From Anadara kagoshimensis (lineage: Eukaryota; Mollusca; Bivalvia; Arcoida; Arcidae), in the NCBI GenBank assembly GCA_021292105.1, contig CM037865.1:22857928-22921927 (forward strand): DNA of 64,000 nt. The letters are read 5' to 3'. The position numbers were made by a program, and so were the translations under genes. Below, piece after piece: positions 40,101 through 44,507 of this stretch. The notes under the pieces are model-generated. The model was not told the DNA's origin, did not search any database, and worked only from the letters and a program-made list of their open reading frames with translations. Within the stretch, counting starts at the first letter, position 1; the number at the start of each line of letters is the position of its first letter.

Positions 40101-40770
40101 AACTATTTAGTTTTAAAGAGCTATGTAAGTCATAATTATGACTTTTTACTGCTAGTATGGTGAGCAGTTGACCTGCTTCAAGAACTTTCTCACTATTTGT
40201 CTTGTTATAAGATAAGATCTTTGTGGCCGAATGGTCTAAATTTTTCCCCTTGCTGATCAAAGTGCCTCTTGCAACCTAGGTTCAAATCCCAAACATACTA
40301 GTTACAGAAATATTTCAATTTGCTTGGCAAATGTTGTCATTTTCTCCAGGCCTTTTGGCGTTCTCCACCACTCTCTGAACTTACCATTTCTAATTAAATA
40401 TAAGAATCTTGACTAAGCATAAAACACCATTACTCCACCCATGCCAACTGTTATGAGACAAATGCATGGATGAACAAGCTCCGTATCTGTATCTTTCGGC
40501 GATTTTCAACAGGATTTTTTGTCGACAAAAAGAATTAATGGCGATTTCACAAATCAAATATTTTCATGTACAAACAAAGAAAGATTGTTTTTATTGTTTA
40601 ATATCTGTATAATTTTTCAGGCTGTGTCTAACCCAGATATTGCTGCTAGGAGGAAAATCAAGAAAAATCTGGCAAAACAAGAAGCTAAAAAGAGAAAATT
40701 AGAGACATTTAGAACTTCAAAGAAAATTAAGAAACAAAGACTTCAAAGCATGGCTGTGATTGATGGTTGA
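443..40770 (+). CDS. UTP20: UTP20 (small-subunit processome component 20), 3' 45 exons, 5' partial
   Basis: UTP20 is a very large HEAT/ARM-repeat scaffold of the nucleolar SSU processome (90S pre-ribosome), needed for the early pre-rRNA cleavages that yield 18S rRNA. I identified it by collinear similarity to the remembered vertebrate protein along the whole span. Examples are FFENMKHIQ followed by IHRRGRAL across the exon 23/24 junction, ESCLLLPATPKRGG in exon 32, MLDPFIEGLAECL in exon 33, and the lysine-rich C-terminus beginning AVSNPDIAARRKIKKN. All 45 exons have AG acceptors and GT donors, and the coding lengths sum to 6477 nt (2158 residues plus TGA) with every junction in frame. The human protein is about 2785 residues, so about 620 N-terminal residues lie upstream of base 1. 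No stop or frameshift was found, so the gene looks functional. Exon coordinates are in the block entries that follow. Exon numbers are local to this window. Confidence 0.96.
512..1128. other. UTP20 intron, A-tracts, nothing recognised
   Basis: AT-rich intron with two long A-tracts (739-752 and 766-781). The 100-codon frame at 598-900 is lysine-rich only because of those tracts and lacks similarity to anything. Confidence 0.5.
1485..1800 (-). repeat. tRNA-derived repeat family B, reverse, degenerate
   Basis: The reverse complement contains the family-B core seen at 42903-43130 (gtttcctccac, then a Box-B-like gttcaaat block). It appears as one copy plus part of a second (1700-1800). Confidence 0.5.
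2262..2440 (+). repeat. tRNA-derived repeat family B
   Basis: It starts with a Box-A-like run (tcacttagtggtctaaag) and has the family core ccaaaggccaatggttttct followed by cactccagtttcctccacc. It lies in UTP20 intron 3. Confidence 0.6.
3372..3562 (+). repeat. Interspersed repeat family D, copy 1
   Basis: It is similar over about 190 bp to 19355-19560: agagggggatttaaattcg-type start, gagtttccatccatc, gcaaattct, and gagttggtttgctcattt near the end. It sits in UTP20 intron 4. Confidence 0.65.
4170..4208 (+). repeat. Repeat family C, left part split by the TTAA transposon
   Basis: The sequence gccatttttcttgaaaact resembles the family-C segment gccacttttccagaaaacg at 32819-32837. The copy resumes at 6748 beyond the transposon. 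Confidence 0.5.
4213..6743. mobile_element. Non-autonomous DNA transposon, TTAA target site, 2.5 kb
   Basis: The ends are inverted repeats: AGGTCACCGGTCACCAAA at 4213-4230 and its reverse complement ending at 6743. TTAA flanks both ends (4209-4212 and 6744-6747). TTAA duplication is typical of piggyBac and Kolobok elements. The 5' AGG is unlike the usual piggyBac CCY terminus, so Kolobok-like is the better guess. No transposase frame exists: the interior is AT-rich, with (TTTA)n stretches around 4550-4900. It splits a copy of repeat family C (see 4170 and 6748). Confidence 0.75.
6748..6925 (+). repeat. Repeat family C, right part, ending at the exon-6 acceptor
   Basis: It continues family C with catctttataaaagttcac, acaatctttgggtaaagtag and ggacacttataaaatggcat. 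It ends in gtaacttgtttatatttgc immediately before the UTP20 exon-6 splice acceptor at 6928-6929. Confidence 0.6.
7185..7235 (+). repeat. Relic of the 145-bp Helentron-core unit
   Basis: The sequence ggggttcaaaggccaaggta, then acagatgtataacaatactt, matches the unit gggttcaaaggtcaaggtca, then acagatgcgaaacaatacc, of the arrays at 31381 and 45454. It is a single decayed copy in UTP20 intron 6. Confidence 0.55.
7856..14181 (+). CDS. UTP20: UTP20 exons 7-15 (start of DRIM region)
   Basis: Exons: 7856-7946, 8871-8956, 9379-9504, 10788-10954, 11455-11533, 12218-12413, 12985-13062, 13505-13584, 13961-14181, encoding residues 323-697. Exon 7 (LELFAKFKNPKSLYMETDL) opens the conserved region that Pfam calls DRIM. 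Exons 8-9 read LMTYKYTYLTPYRESFEKLL. Exon 10 has ARRSIVFRFLNGCTRQEL. Exons 12-13 end with FKVAVWPQ, the usual UTP20 AVWPQ motif. All are alpha-solenoid segments without catalytic motifs, as expected for a scaffold. Intron phases alternate (0, 2, 2, 1, 2, 0, 0, 2, 1), so skipping one exon would usually break frame. Confidence 0.94.
8095..8330 (-). repeat. tRNA-SINE family A, reverse, head missing
   Basis: The reverse complement contains the family-A blocks for agctggtg, gcagaaattt and ctttcatttctaaatgctga. It abuts a family-B copy at 8330. Confidence 0.6.
8330..8550 (+). repeat. tRNA-derived repeat family B
   Basis: Carries agtggtctaaagcactaac, ctaggtttgaatgcc, aaaaggccagttgatttttc, tgtttcctccatcat, and the tail aagtgaaagaatcttga. 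It covers the open frame at 8377-8733, which is therefore not a gene. Confidence 0.6.
9576..10278 (+). repeat. Tandem array, 59-bp unit, about 12 copies
   Basis: The units begin gttctaatatatttggt and end ataagcttacacatga. Copies are almost identical and differ mainly as tccagaacaagg versus ttcagaatgagg. The array fills most of UTP20 intron 9. The two sub-types are interspersed, which suggests that unequal exchange has homogenised it. It has no coding potential and does not touch either splice site. Confidence 0.9.
10300..10480 (+). repeat. Interspersed repeat family G
   Basis: Blocks catgtaaaatccccatagca and acattttcctttctac recur at 12520-12755. A reverse copy seems to lie near 23150-23300. 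Confidence 0.45.
10490..10765 (+). repeat. tRNA-SINE family A
   Basis: The tRNA-like head has Box A (agtagctcagttggtagt) and Box B (gggttcaaaacccg). The family body follows (atttagaaatgaaagtcaca, caaaggtgaaaatttctgcc). It ends just before the acceptor of UTP20 exon 10. Confidence 0.75.
11825..12110 (+). repeat. Repeat family C, copy in UTP20 intron 11
   Basis: Contains cacagatctttaagaaactt, aacaatctttgggtggagta, and two successive gacacttttgaaat blocks (around 11954 and 12053), as in the copy at 32805. Confidence 0.6.
12520..12755 (+). repeat. Interspersed repeat family G
   Basis: It shares blocks with 10300-10480: atgtaaaatgcccatagcac and acatttccctttctacagaa. The block catcaccaaggacatcactt matches the reverse complement near 23250. 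Confidence 0.45.
14220..14332 (+). repeat. Duplicate of the UTP20 exon-15 tail and its donor
   Basis: About 110 bp downstream of exon 15 repeat its 3' end, with shared blocks gagttaggaacatgccactg and aagtgaacaaaacataggta next to the exon's own gagtgaggaacatgctactg and cagtgaacaaaacacaggta. The donor GT is kept. A deletion of about 9-10 bases and several changes break the frame, so this is a decayed tandem partial exon copy inside intron 15. Confidence 0.8.
14922..15050. repeat. Repeat family E (acagtaaaacctgtat...)
   Basis: The motif agtaaaacctgtatacaaag and its inverse-like ends recur at 16838, 29545 and 51849, usually near ggtctttatat. It looks like a short inverted-repeat element. Confidence 0.45.
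15120..21505 (+). CDS. UTP20: UTP20 exons 16-24
   Basis: Exons: 15120-15261, 15606-15696, 16530-16603, 17073-17142, 18058-18111, 18841-18996, 19706-19861, 20166-20303, 21234-21505, encoding residues 698-1081. Exon 16 carries LMPHVPAILQHLETF, matching vertebrate LPHVPAILQYL. Exon 23 ends with the highly conserved DFFENMKHIQ, and exon 24 continues with IHRRGRALRKIMKYL. Exons 20-23 are symmetrical phase-0 exons (54, 156, 156 and 138 nt), so each could be skipped without a frameshift. That is a property of the structure and not evidence that skipping occurs. The 54-nt exon 20 is the smallest; I accepted it because it joins exon 19 to exon 21 in frame with proper splice sites on both sides. Confidence 0.94.
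16838..17012. repeat. Repeat family E
   Basis: Contains agaacctctatataaagaca near the left end and ggtctttatatacaagtttt with actgta at the right, which are inverted relative to each other. It lies in UTP20 intron 18. Confidence 0.45.
17443..17785 (+). repeat. tRNA-SINE family A, near full length
   Basis: The head is tgtggtagctcagttggtag (Box A) then gggttggatcccagg (Box B). The body includes aagtgggtagtgactgttct and the tail attcttgactgggacattaa. Length is about 340 bp. It is a defining copy for the family in UTP20 intron 19. Confidence 0.8.
18112..18840. other. UTP20 intron 20, nothing recognised
   Basis: AT-rich sequence. I see no repeat family shared with the rest of the window and no RNA gene. 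Confidence 0.5.
19355..19565 (+). repeat. Interspersed repeat family D, copy 2
   Basis: It matches 3372-3562: gagggggatattaaattcga, gtttccatccatcc, actatgaagcactatttcat, and gagttggtttgctcatttt. It lies in UTP20 intron 21. Confidence 0.65.
20712..21050 (+). repeat. tRNA-SINE family A, near full length
   Basis: The head has Box A gtagctcagttggtagagtg and Box B gggttcaaaccca. The body includes gtagtgactgttctttcgcc, gaggtcctgtgtca and cctatagctggtgatgtc. It lies in UTP20 intron 23. Confidence 0.8.
21560..21870 (+). repeat. tRNA-SINE family A, head damaged
   Basis: It starts within the head (gtgggaggctggggttcgaa) and carries the body (aaaagaaagtcacaggtcct) and tail (gaaatattcctgactgtgac). Confidence 0.65.
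22115..30727 (+). CDS. UTP20: UTP20 exons 25-35
   Basis: Exons: 22115-22224, 22750-22988, 23529-23668, 24503-24659, 25916-26014, 26604-26771, 27744-27910, 28470-28614, 29285-29401, 29909-30211, 30617-30727, encoding residues 1082-1667. Exon 26 is an acidic D/E/T/S linker, as in vertebrate UTP20, followed by helical HEAT repeats. Exon 28 (SRAKDIRDIARDTLVKIL) and exon 30 (NEELFGNVAEEKEVQ) are strong family matches. Exon 32 has SCLLLPATPKRGGDK, and exon 34 has the AAKGDNLDLV and QSTAFTLLK segments. Exon 34 is the longest exon here (303 nt). Exon 30 is followed by a duplicate of its own 3' end, annotated separately. Confidence 0.94.
22290..22620 (+). repeat. tRNA-derived repeat family B, tail reiterated
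   Basis: After a Box-B-like ctaggtttgaatctgac, the family tail (aagtgaaagaatcttga, cataaaacatcattactcca) is present about three times within 150 bp. Confidence 0.5.
23771..23818 (+). repeat. Single degenerate copy of the 59-bp array unit
   Basis: gttctaatatacaagtattt, then ggtccagaatgaggcttact, matches the start of the 9576-10278 unit. It lies in UTP20 intron 27, 13 kb away from the array. Confidence 0.55.
24140..24350 (+). repeat. tRNA-derived repeat family B, diverged
   Basis: Contains gtgggttccaatccactt (Box-B-like), ttgtcagtatgcttgc, and the tail taaatataagtgaaagcaat with aaaacaccattac. Confidence 0.45.
25095..25470. repeat. Possible short TIR element with related copy at 56265
   Basis: The left end has gggagccacccgtggtataa and the right end has atcacaaggtggctcac, so GAGCCACC is inverted at the two ends. 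A diverged relative of the left half lies at 56265-56430 (gagccagccatggtaaaaca). No coding capacity. Confidence 0.4.
26821..26930 (+). repeat. UTP20: Tandem duplicate of the UTP20 exon-30 tail with donor
   Basis: About 108 bp from 26701 are repeated from 26822, including 60 bases of exon 30, the donor gtaggt and early intron. In the copy, 26833-26892 encodes ILSQYIGKKSLIPLITPLKQ, identical to the exon-30 C-terminus, with four nucleotide differences that are all synonymous. A CAG at 26830-26832 just before it could act as an acceptor. Inclusion would add 20 residues in frame. I treat it as a recent duplication of uncertain function. Confidence 0.8.
26935..27235 (+). repeat. tRNA-SINE family A, degraded
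   Basis: Head mostly lost. Body blocks gcatttataaatgaaagtca and agctggtgatgtcctgatat remain. Lies in UTP20 intron 30. Confidence 0.55.
27455..27690 (+). repeat. tRNA-derived repeat family B
   Basis: Contains ggttcaattccactcagg (Box-B-like), gtgggaaggtttgtcatttt, and the tail gtgaaagaatctttgga. Confidence 0.5.
28050..28245 (+). repeat. tRNA-derived repeat family B
   Basis: Contains ttggctttgtggtctaaagc (Box-A-like), cttgccaaaggtccatggtt and a tail with attccattactccac. Confidence 0.5.
29545..29870. repeat. Repeat family E
   Basis: It starts acagtaagacctgtatataa and ends agcaagttttactgc. Internal cttatatagagg-type motifs recur. Lies in UTP20 intron 33. Confidence 0.45.
31031..31045. promoter_or_regulatory. 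AGGTCA-n3-TGACCT palindrome (consensus ERE-type)
   Basis: The sequence aggtcaaggtgacct is a perfect inverted repeat with a 3-base spacer, identical to the consensus estrogen-receptor-type element. Whether any receptor binds it is unknown. Confidence 0.45.
31381..32462 (+). repeat. 145-bp tandem array inside element copy 1
   Basis: Unit starts are at 31381, 31526, 31671, 31816, 31961, 32106 and 32251, with a partial at 32396. Each full unit includes gggttcaaaggtcaaggtca, which contains a DR1-like pair (GGTTCA-A-AGGTCA) and the extended half-site TCAAGGTCA. Units differ by few bases. Confidence 0.9.
32805..33100 (+). repeat. Repeat family C, ending at the exon-36 acceptor
   Basis: Contains ccacttttccagaaaacg, ccacagatctttatgaaact, and two copies of gacacttttgtaatggcat (about 32970 and 33050). 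The last copy ends ataacttgttttatttggtt, directly against the UTP20 exon-36 splice acceptor (AG 33102-33103). Confidence 0.65.
33104..40770 (+). CDS. UTP20: UTP20 exons 36-45 and stop codon
   Basis: Exons: 33104-33253, 33885-34004, 34783-34845, 35327-35458, 35806-35938, 36772-36929, 38002-38298, 39469-39595, 39883-40028, 40621-40770, encoding residues 1668-2158 and the TGA at 40768-40770. Exons 36-37 give YEMEMGRESALEML and KHAGFFFIPMSAALVNDES, near-exact family motifs. Exon 42 includes an acidic segment (EMEEENEESS). Exons 44-45 end in a very basic tail (KAVSNPDIAARRKI-type vertebrate match, then many KK/RK pairs), which probably gives nucleolar localisation and RNA contact. The end lies five residues after QSMAV, close to the vertebrate C-terminus. 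Confidence 0.95.
33295..33511. mobile_element. MITE with TA target duplication (family F), 217 bp
   Basis: The ends are inverted: CTGTAAACCAACTTT at 33295 and AAAGTTGGTTTACAG ending at 33511, flanked by TA on both sides. TA duplication suggests Tc1/mariner mobilisation. Related copies are at 41570-41779 and, truncated, at 38918-39060. Lies in UTP20 intron 36. Confidence 0.75.
34005..34782. other. UTP20 intron 37, nothing recognised
   Basis: No shared repeat family, TIR pair or coding similarity found. Several short overlapping open frames are uninformative. Confidence 0.45.
35075..35326 (+). repeat. About 95-bp tandem units running into the exon-39 acceptor
   Basis: The blocks caaaatttagttactatggc with ctgtggtttgcttttggaag alternate about three times. 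The second block resembles exon 39 itself (ctgtgtggtttattcgttga, around 35354). The copy at 35210-35250 keeps an acceptor-like tattttcag. It looks like repeated duplication of intron 3' end plus exon 5' part, with the real exon last. Confidence 0.6.
35980..36300 (+). repeat. tRNA-SINE family A
   Basis: Box A aatagctcagttgttagagt and Box B tggttcgatcccc. Body blocks gatgggaacttaagataaac and gaggtcctgtgtcatg. Lies in UTP20 intron 40. Confidence 0.75.
36955..37290 (-). repeat. tRNA-derived repeat family B, reverse
   Basis: The reverse complement carries the family core: gtggaggaaactagtgtgtc, accaaaag-type block, and gggattcaaacccaga (Box B reverse). Lies in UTP20 intron 41. Confidence 0.55.
37291..38001. 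other. UTP20 intron 41, remainder, nothing recognised
   Basis: AT-rich, with a T-tract ahead of the exon-42 acceptor. No repeat or coding signal I can name. Confidence 0.4.
38390..38920 (+). repeat. tRNA-SINE family A split by a V-SINE
   Basis: The head begins cgctacagtagctcag (38391-38406), is interrupted by the element at 38407-38702, and resumes acagtagctcagttggtaga at 38703. The 12-base acagtagctcag is duplicated at the junctions. The body then runs through aggtcataagtttgaacccc to about 38900. Confidence 0.8.
38407..38702 (+). mobile_element. V-SINE (RUDI-like), nested insertion
   Basis: The tRNA-like head has Box A (gtggcctagtggttaagg) and Box B (gggttcaatccc). The central V-type domain includes tgtccttgagcaagacactt. 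The 3' end is acagactttaactttta. The direct repeat acagtagctcag flanks it at 38395-38406 and 38703-38714. It is nearly identical to the copy at 58687-58985. RUDI is a V-superfamily SINE described from molluscs, and I assign it there from memory of the central domain. Confidence 0.8.
38918..39060. repeat. Family F MITE relic
   Basis: It starts gtaaaccaactttact and continues with ttatttataccaaatattaa, similar to the MITE at 33295. The right end is missing. Confidence 0.45.
40205..40445 (+). repeat. tRNA-derived repeat family B
   Basis: Head tttgtggccgaatggtctaa (Box A), then aacctaggttcaaatccc (Box B), then attttctccaggccttttgg and the tail taaaacaccattactccac. This is the clearest tRNA-like head of the family. 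Lies in UTP20 intron 44. Confidence 0.65.
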
Positions 40771-41345
40771 AAAATTACCAGTGTTTGTTGAGCAGTTTTA
40801 TTTGTGTTAGGGATTTTTCTCTGGCATCTCCTCTCTGAATAGAAGAATATAAATCATAATTCCTTATTGAGAAATTTACCAACAATTTTAAGATTTTGTG
40901 TTCAAAACACATTTGTTACATTTTGTTGTCTGTGAACTTAAATGTGAATTTTGAATTTAGAACCCAAGTAAAAAATCCTTGCCTTCGAGTCCTACCGGTA
41001 ATTTCAGAGACTTTTATTGCTGTTTTGTCAATGTTCTTGTAAAACATAATCAGGGATCTAAAAATAACCAGGAAATTAAGCAAGATATTAGTAACATTGA
41101 AGTAGAAGCTAAAGTAGGGATTGGTGGTGTACAACAGAATTCTTTGAATTTTTTAAAAATTGCACTTTGTTATCGAAGTTTTAAGCATTGCAGTGCTTTA
41201 TTTAGGGTGCTAACCCCAGTGGCTTTAGATTACCATTGTGGTGGGAGGGGAATCATTTTACAATACTGTAATATATTGTTATTAAATGTATAAGTAATTG
41301 TTACTTTTAAGTCATTTTTGAAATAAAAAATATCTACCATATGAA
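40771..41345 (+). other. UTP20: UTP20 3' UTR with poly(A) signal
   Basis: The segment after the TGA has no long coding similarity. A canonical AATAAA occurs at 41322-41327, about 550 bases after the stop, followed by A/T-rich sequence. It is the first good signal on the + strand downstream of the gene, so cleavage near 41340-41350 is likely. The open frame at 40979-41293 is inside this UTR; its peptide has no recognisable family. Confidence 0.65.
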
Positions 41346-41569
41346 CTTTTATCTTATCAATCATTTTATTGTGTAACTTTTTACATGTAGATAAATATCA
41401 GTAATTATGGCAGCATCAACTATCAAGTCTATACTGGTCAAAATATCAAATCTTAAAATTTTATGACATTTTTATGGAAATTCTTGATGTTCTACACCAA
41501 TGTGTTTATGTCAGGAAGAAATGTGAATACCATGCCTCCATCTTATTTTACCCATTGTGCTCAGTTATT

Positions 41570-41779
41570 ATAAACCAACTTTTATTAACAGATATGGACT
41601 TTCGTGATTCTCTCTTGCAAAAACTATTTTGCGACTATAAACTTTAGCAATGCAGTATTGACTTTAGCTGAATAGTTTGTATAAATAATACAATTTTTGC
41701 AAACATGTTTGCTTTGATTATTTTGCCCTTGAGAAAGTCCATGAAAGTTAATTGTACACGAATAAAAGTTTGTTTACAG
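41570..41779. mobile_element. Family F MITE, copy 2
   Basis: The left end is taaaccaacttttatta and the right end is aataaaagtttgtttacag, which are inverted with few mismatches. It is about 210 bp and lies downstream of the UTP20 poly(A) signal. Confidence 0.6.
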
Positions 41780-41844
41780 TAGTTGTTTCATGCAACATTG
41801 TTGAAATGATAAAATCAAGATTCAGTTCCATAAGTGAATGGAAG

Positions 41845-41965
41845 GCCTTGGCCCCCCAGTGGAAGAGTATCTGGTTTGAGACCAGTAGGTCTTGGGTTCA
41901 AACCCCAGCAAGATCATACTTAAGACTTTAAATTTTAAGAAACTGCTTCTTCACCAGGGTTCAGA
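41845..41965 (+). repeat. tRNA-SINE fragment
   Basis: tRNA-like head with gtcttgggttcaaacccc (Box B) followed by a short body. The 3' part is lost. Confidence 0.5.
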
Positions 41966-42201
41966 TGCACAAAGCTTGTTTAAAGTTAGTCATTTATTAA
42001 ACCACAATTAGCAAATCATATATCATTGTGCTTATTATGGTTTATTAATGATAAACTCTTAATTATGTTTTGTGCAACTTGACCCTGGTGTTTGGTATCA
42101 AGAGGACAGAATATCGCCTGGTTAACTAAGTATCAGTGAATTGTAACTGGGGAGTGGTATGCCTGTCTGCAGTGTACTGACTGCAAGCTAGCACTTTAAA
42201 G

Positions 42202-42244
<43 letters not shown>
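42202..42244. repeat. Poly-C tract, 43 bases
   Basis: An uninterrupted run of C (poly-G on the other strand) in the intergenic region between the two gene ends. Confidence 0.95.
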
Positions 42245-42246
<2 letters not shown>

Positions 42247-42902
42247 AGAACCAGTAAATGCTAGTACAAGGCAGACCAAATAACACACTCACAAATCGGG
42301 CGTACACAAACCTGTTCATAGATTAATCAACTTGATGTAGTAACGGTAGCTGAAAAATTACTGATGCAACGTTAAACAACATCACAGAATACAGTAAGTA
42401 AGCATGTAGACTTCACATGTTTTGAGTTAAAAAGGTTGACCTCATAGAACAAAATAATAAGCTATCACATCTACAATACTGAGATTATCCTCTCTTCAAA
42501 ATTAACAAGGCTTATTTCCAAGAAGAGAACACCGATTGCTTTTCTTGCCTAAAATCTGAGTATGGAGTCCCCATTTTTTACCTCACCTGAGCAAATTATC
42601 AGATGAGTGATAGAGATTCAGATGAGAAATATATTGTCCAATGTCCATGGGTCAGTTGGTCTGGAATGAAAAGCATGTGCATATGGTTTAGGTTCAACTC
42701 ATTTCTGTTTTTAGCTAATCTGTTCAGGGTAGTGAAAAGTTGATTTTATATGCTCAAGTGTCCAAGGTTCAATTTTTATTGACAAGTGTATAAATTTTCA
42801 GTTTGGTACAAATATTTTGTGCACTGGAGGCGTTGTTGTTCTGTTAGCAGTTTGCACTTGTTCTCAGTAGAGCATTCTTGCCTCATACAATGTAGGTTCA
42901 AG

Positions 42903-43130
42903 GGACATCAGTGGCTAAGTGGTCTAAAGTGCAAGATCACAGTGCCTCTCACGGCCGATGTTGAAATCCACTTAGGACAATCCTAGTGTAAAACAGTTCA
43001 TCGGTTTACTTGCCAAAGGTAGGTGGTTTTCTCTGGACACTCTGGTTTCCTCCACTATCAATGAACTTACTGCCTCAATATATGTATAAAAATTATGACG
43101 GGTGTAAAACCACATTATTTAACTCCATTC
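42903..43130 (+). repeat. tRNA-derived repeat family B, well preserved
   Basis: Head catcagtggctaagtggtct, then atgttgaaatccactt (Box B), cttgccaaaggtaggtggtt, ctctggtttcctccacta, and tail gtgtaaaaccacattat. Confidence 0.65.
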
Positions 43131-43485
43131 ATAGGGTTCAAATCGAAGTCAACTGATGTTATCCAGTTACAACTTGTACATGTATTGTTTCTTGTTCTTG
43201 GTGAAATTTCAAGGGTTCAAAATGTTCCAGGTCCAGGACCTTTGAGACTTGATGTTTAAACTGTAAAAGTCCTGATGGACCTGCCATGTTTGTTTTTACT
43301 GAAAATACCACTTTTTCTGTATAATAACATAATACAAGGACCTTTCAATGATGACATTGGATTTTCAAAAACTTTATATGGGACCTGCCAAAATTAAAGG
43401 CAAAAAGTCTCAGACTTTCCATTACAAAACATAATTTTGAACCCCTGAATTTGAATAATAAGACTTCAAGATAAGTGTTGTCATT

Positions 43486-44507
43486 TTGTATTTATTACAA
43501 TGACATTCATACTTTACAGTCACGCTTGTTCATCATAAAGAAATAAATGTATACAAAATAATATAAAAATGTGAACTTATACATTCTGATAATTAATGTA
43601 TAACTTTTGATGCAATAAAATATAAATAAATACACATAGATATCCAATTGTTCATGTAATGTTCATAGTGGCGTCCAAAAGCGAGCGAGATAAATGTCCT
43701 TTTTATAAACATAAATCTTTAAATTTGCATATTTGTCAGAGCACAGTTAAAGGCTTCAAAATAAGCCATATTTCTGAATATTCATGGAGCATGGTTCATT
43801 CATGTTGCTTAATAATGTTTGTGCAAGAACTACTTTTTCCATTTATTTTGAAATGAATGCCATAAAAAGGTATTTTTAAGTCTTGTCATAAAAGCAGTGT
43901 GAATTTGTGATTTCCAACGGTGATAAAACCTGTCAAATGATGTCACAATTTATCATTTGACAAGACTGACAGCAATTTCTATTCCTGTCATGTCAAATTG
44001 TGGGGAACACTTTCATATCCAGATTGAACATCAAAGAATTCAAACAATAACTACAGACCCTACATGTACATGTACTTCCAGAAAATTGTAGTCAAACTTT
44101 TCCATATCAAATAAAAATAATAATTCTGCACAAATGTAATGGATTTCATGTGGCAAATAAATGAACTTCATTTTCATTGGACCTCTCTCTACAAAGCCAG
44201 TTCTTTAATATTTTCAGTCAGGGAATTTGTATTTTATGTCCAGTTATGGCTTGATATTGAAGGCTTTGGAGGATTTTTTATCTCTAAAGTTTTCTGCATT
44301 GTTTAATGCATAGATAAGTCCTTTTACATAAATTGCTTGGTTGGGTGTTTGGTTTTACATCTATTAATGACGATGACAGCAAGGAATTATGGGAACACAT
44401 TAAAGCCTGTCCTTTTCATAATTTTTCTGGGTGGGAGTTTGGATGGATGTCCGCTAATGGCTATGACATCAAGAAATCAAAGATCTTTTATAAATTAAAA
44501 TGAACAT
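43486..44507 (-). other. CCT2: CCT2 3' UTR with candidate poly(A) signal
   Basis: Sequence following the CCT2 TAA on the minus strand. AATAAA on the minus strand (TTTATT on the plus) is at 43491-43496, giving a 3' UTR of about 1 kb. Another match near 43842 could give a shorter transcript. No coding similarity is seen. Confidence 0.5.

Larger units (their letters stand above)
41346..43485. other. Convergent intergenic region between UTP20 and CCT2
   Basis: About 2.1 kb separates the two predicted poly(A) sites. It holds a MITE-like copy (41570-41779), a SINE fragment (41845-41965), a 43-base poly-C tract (42202-42244) and a tRNA-derived repeat (42903-43130). I see no conserved reading frame and no RNA gene. 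Confidence 0.6.

Noticed and set aside
40979-41293. 104-codon ORF after UTP20
   Set aside because: It lies in the 3' UTR before the poly(A) signal and has no recognisable similarity.
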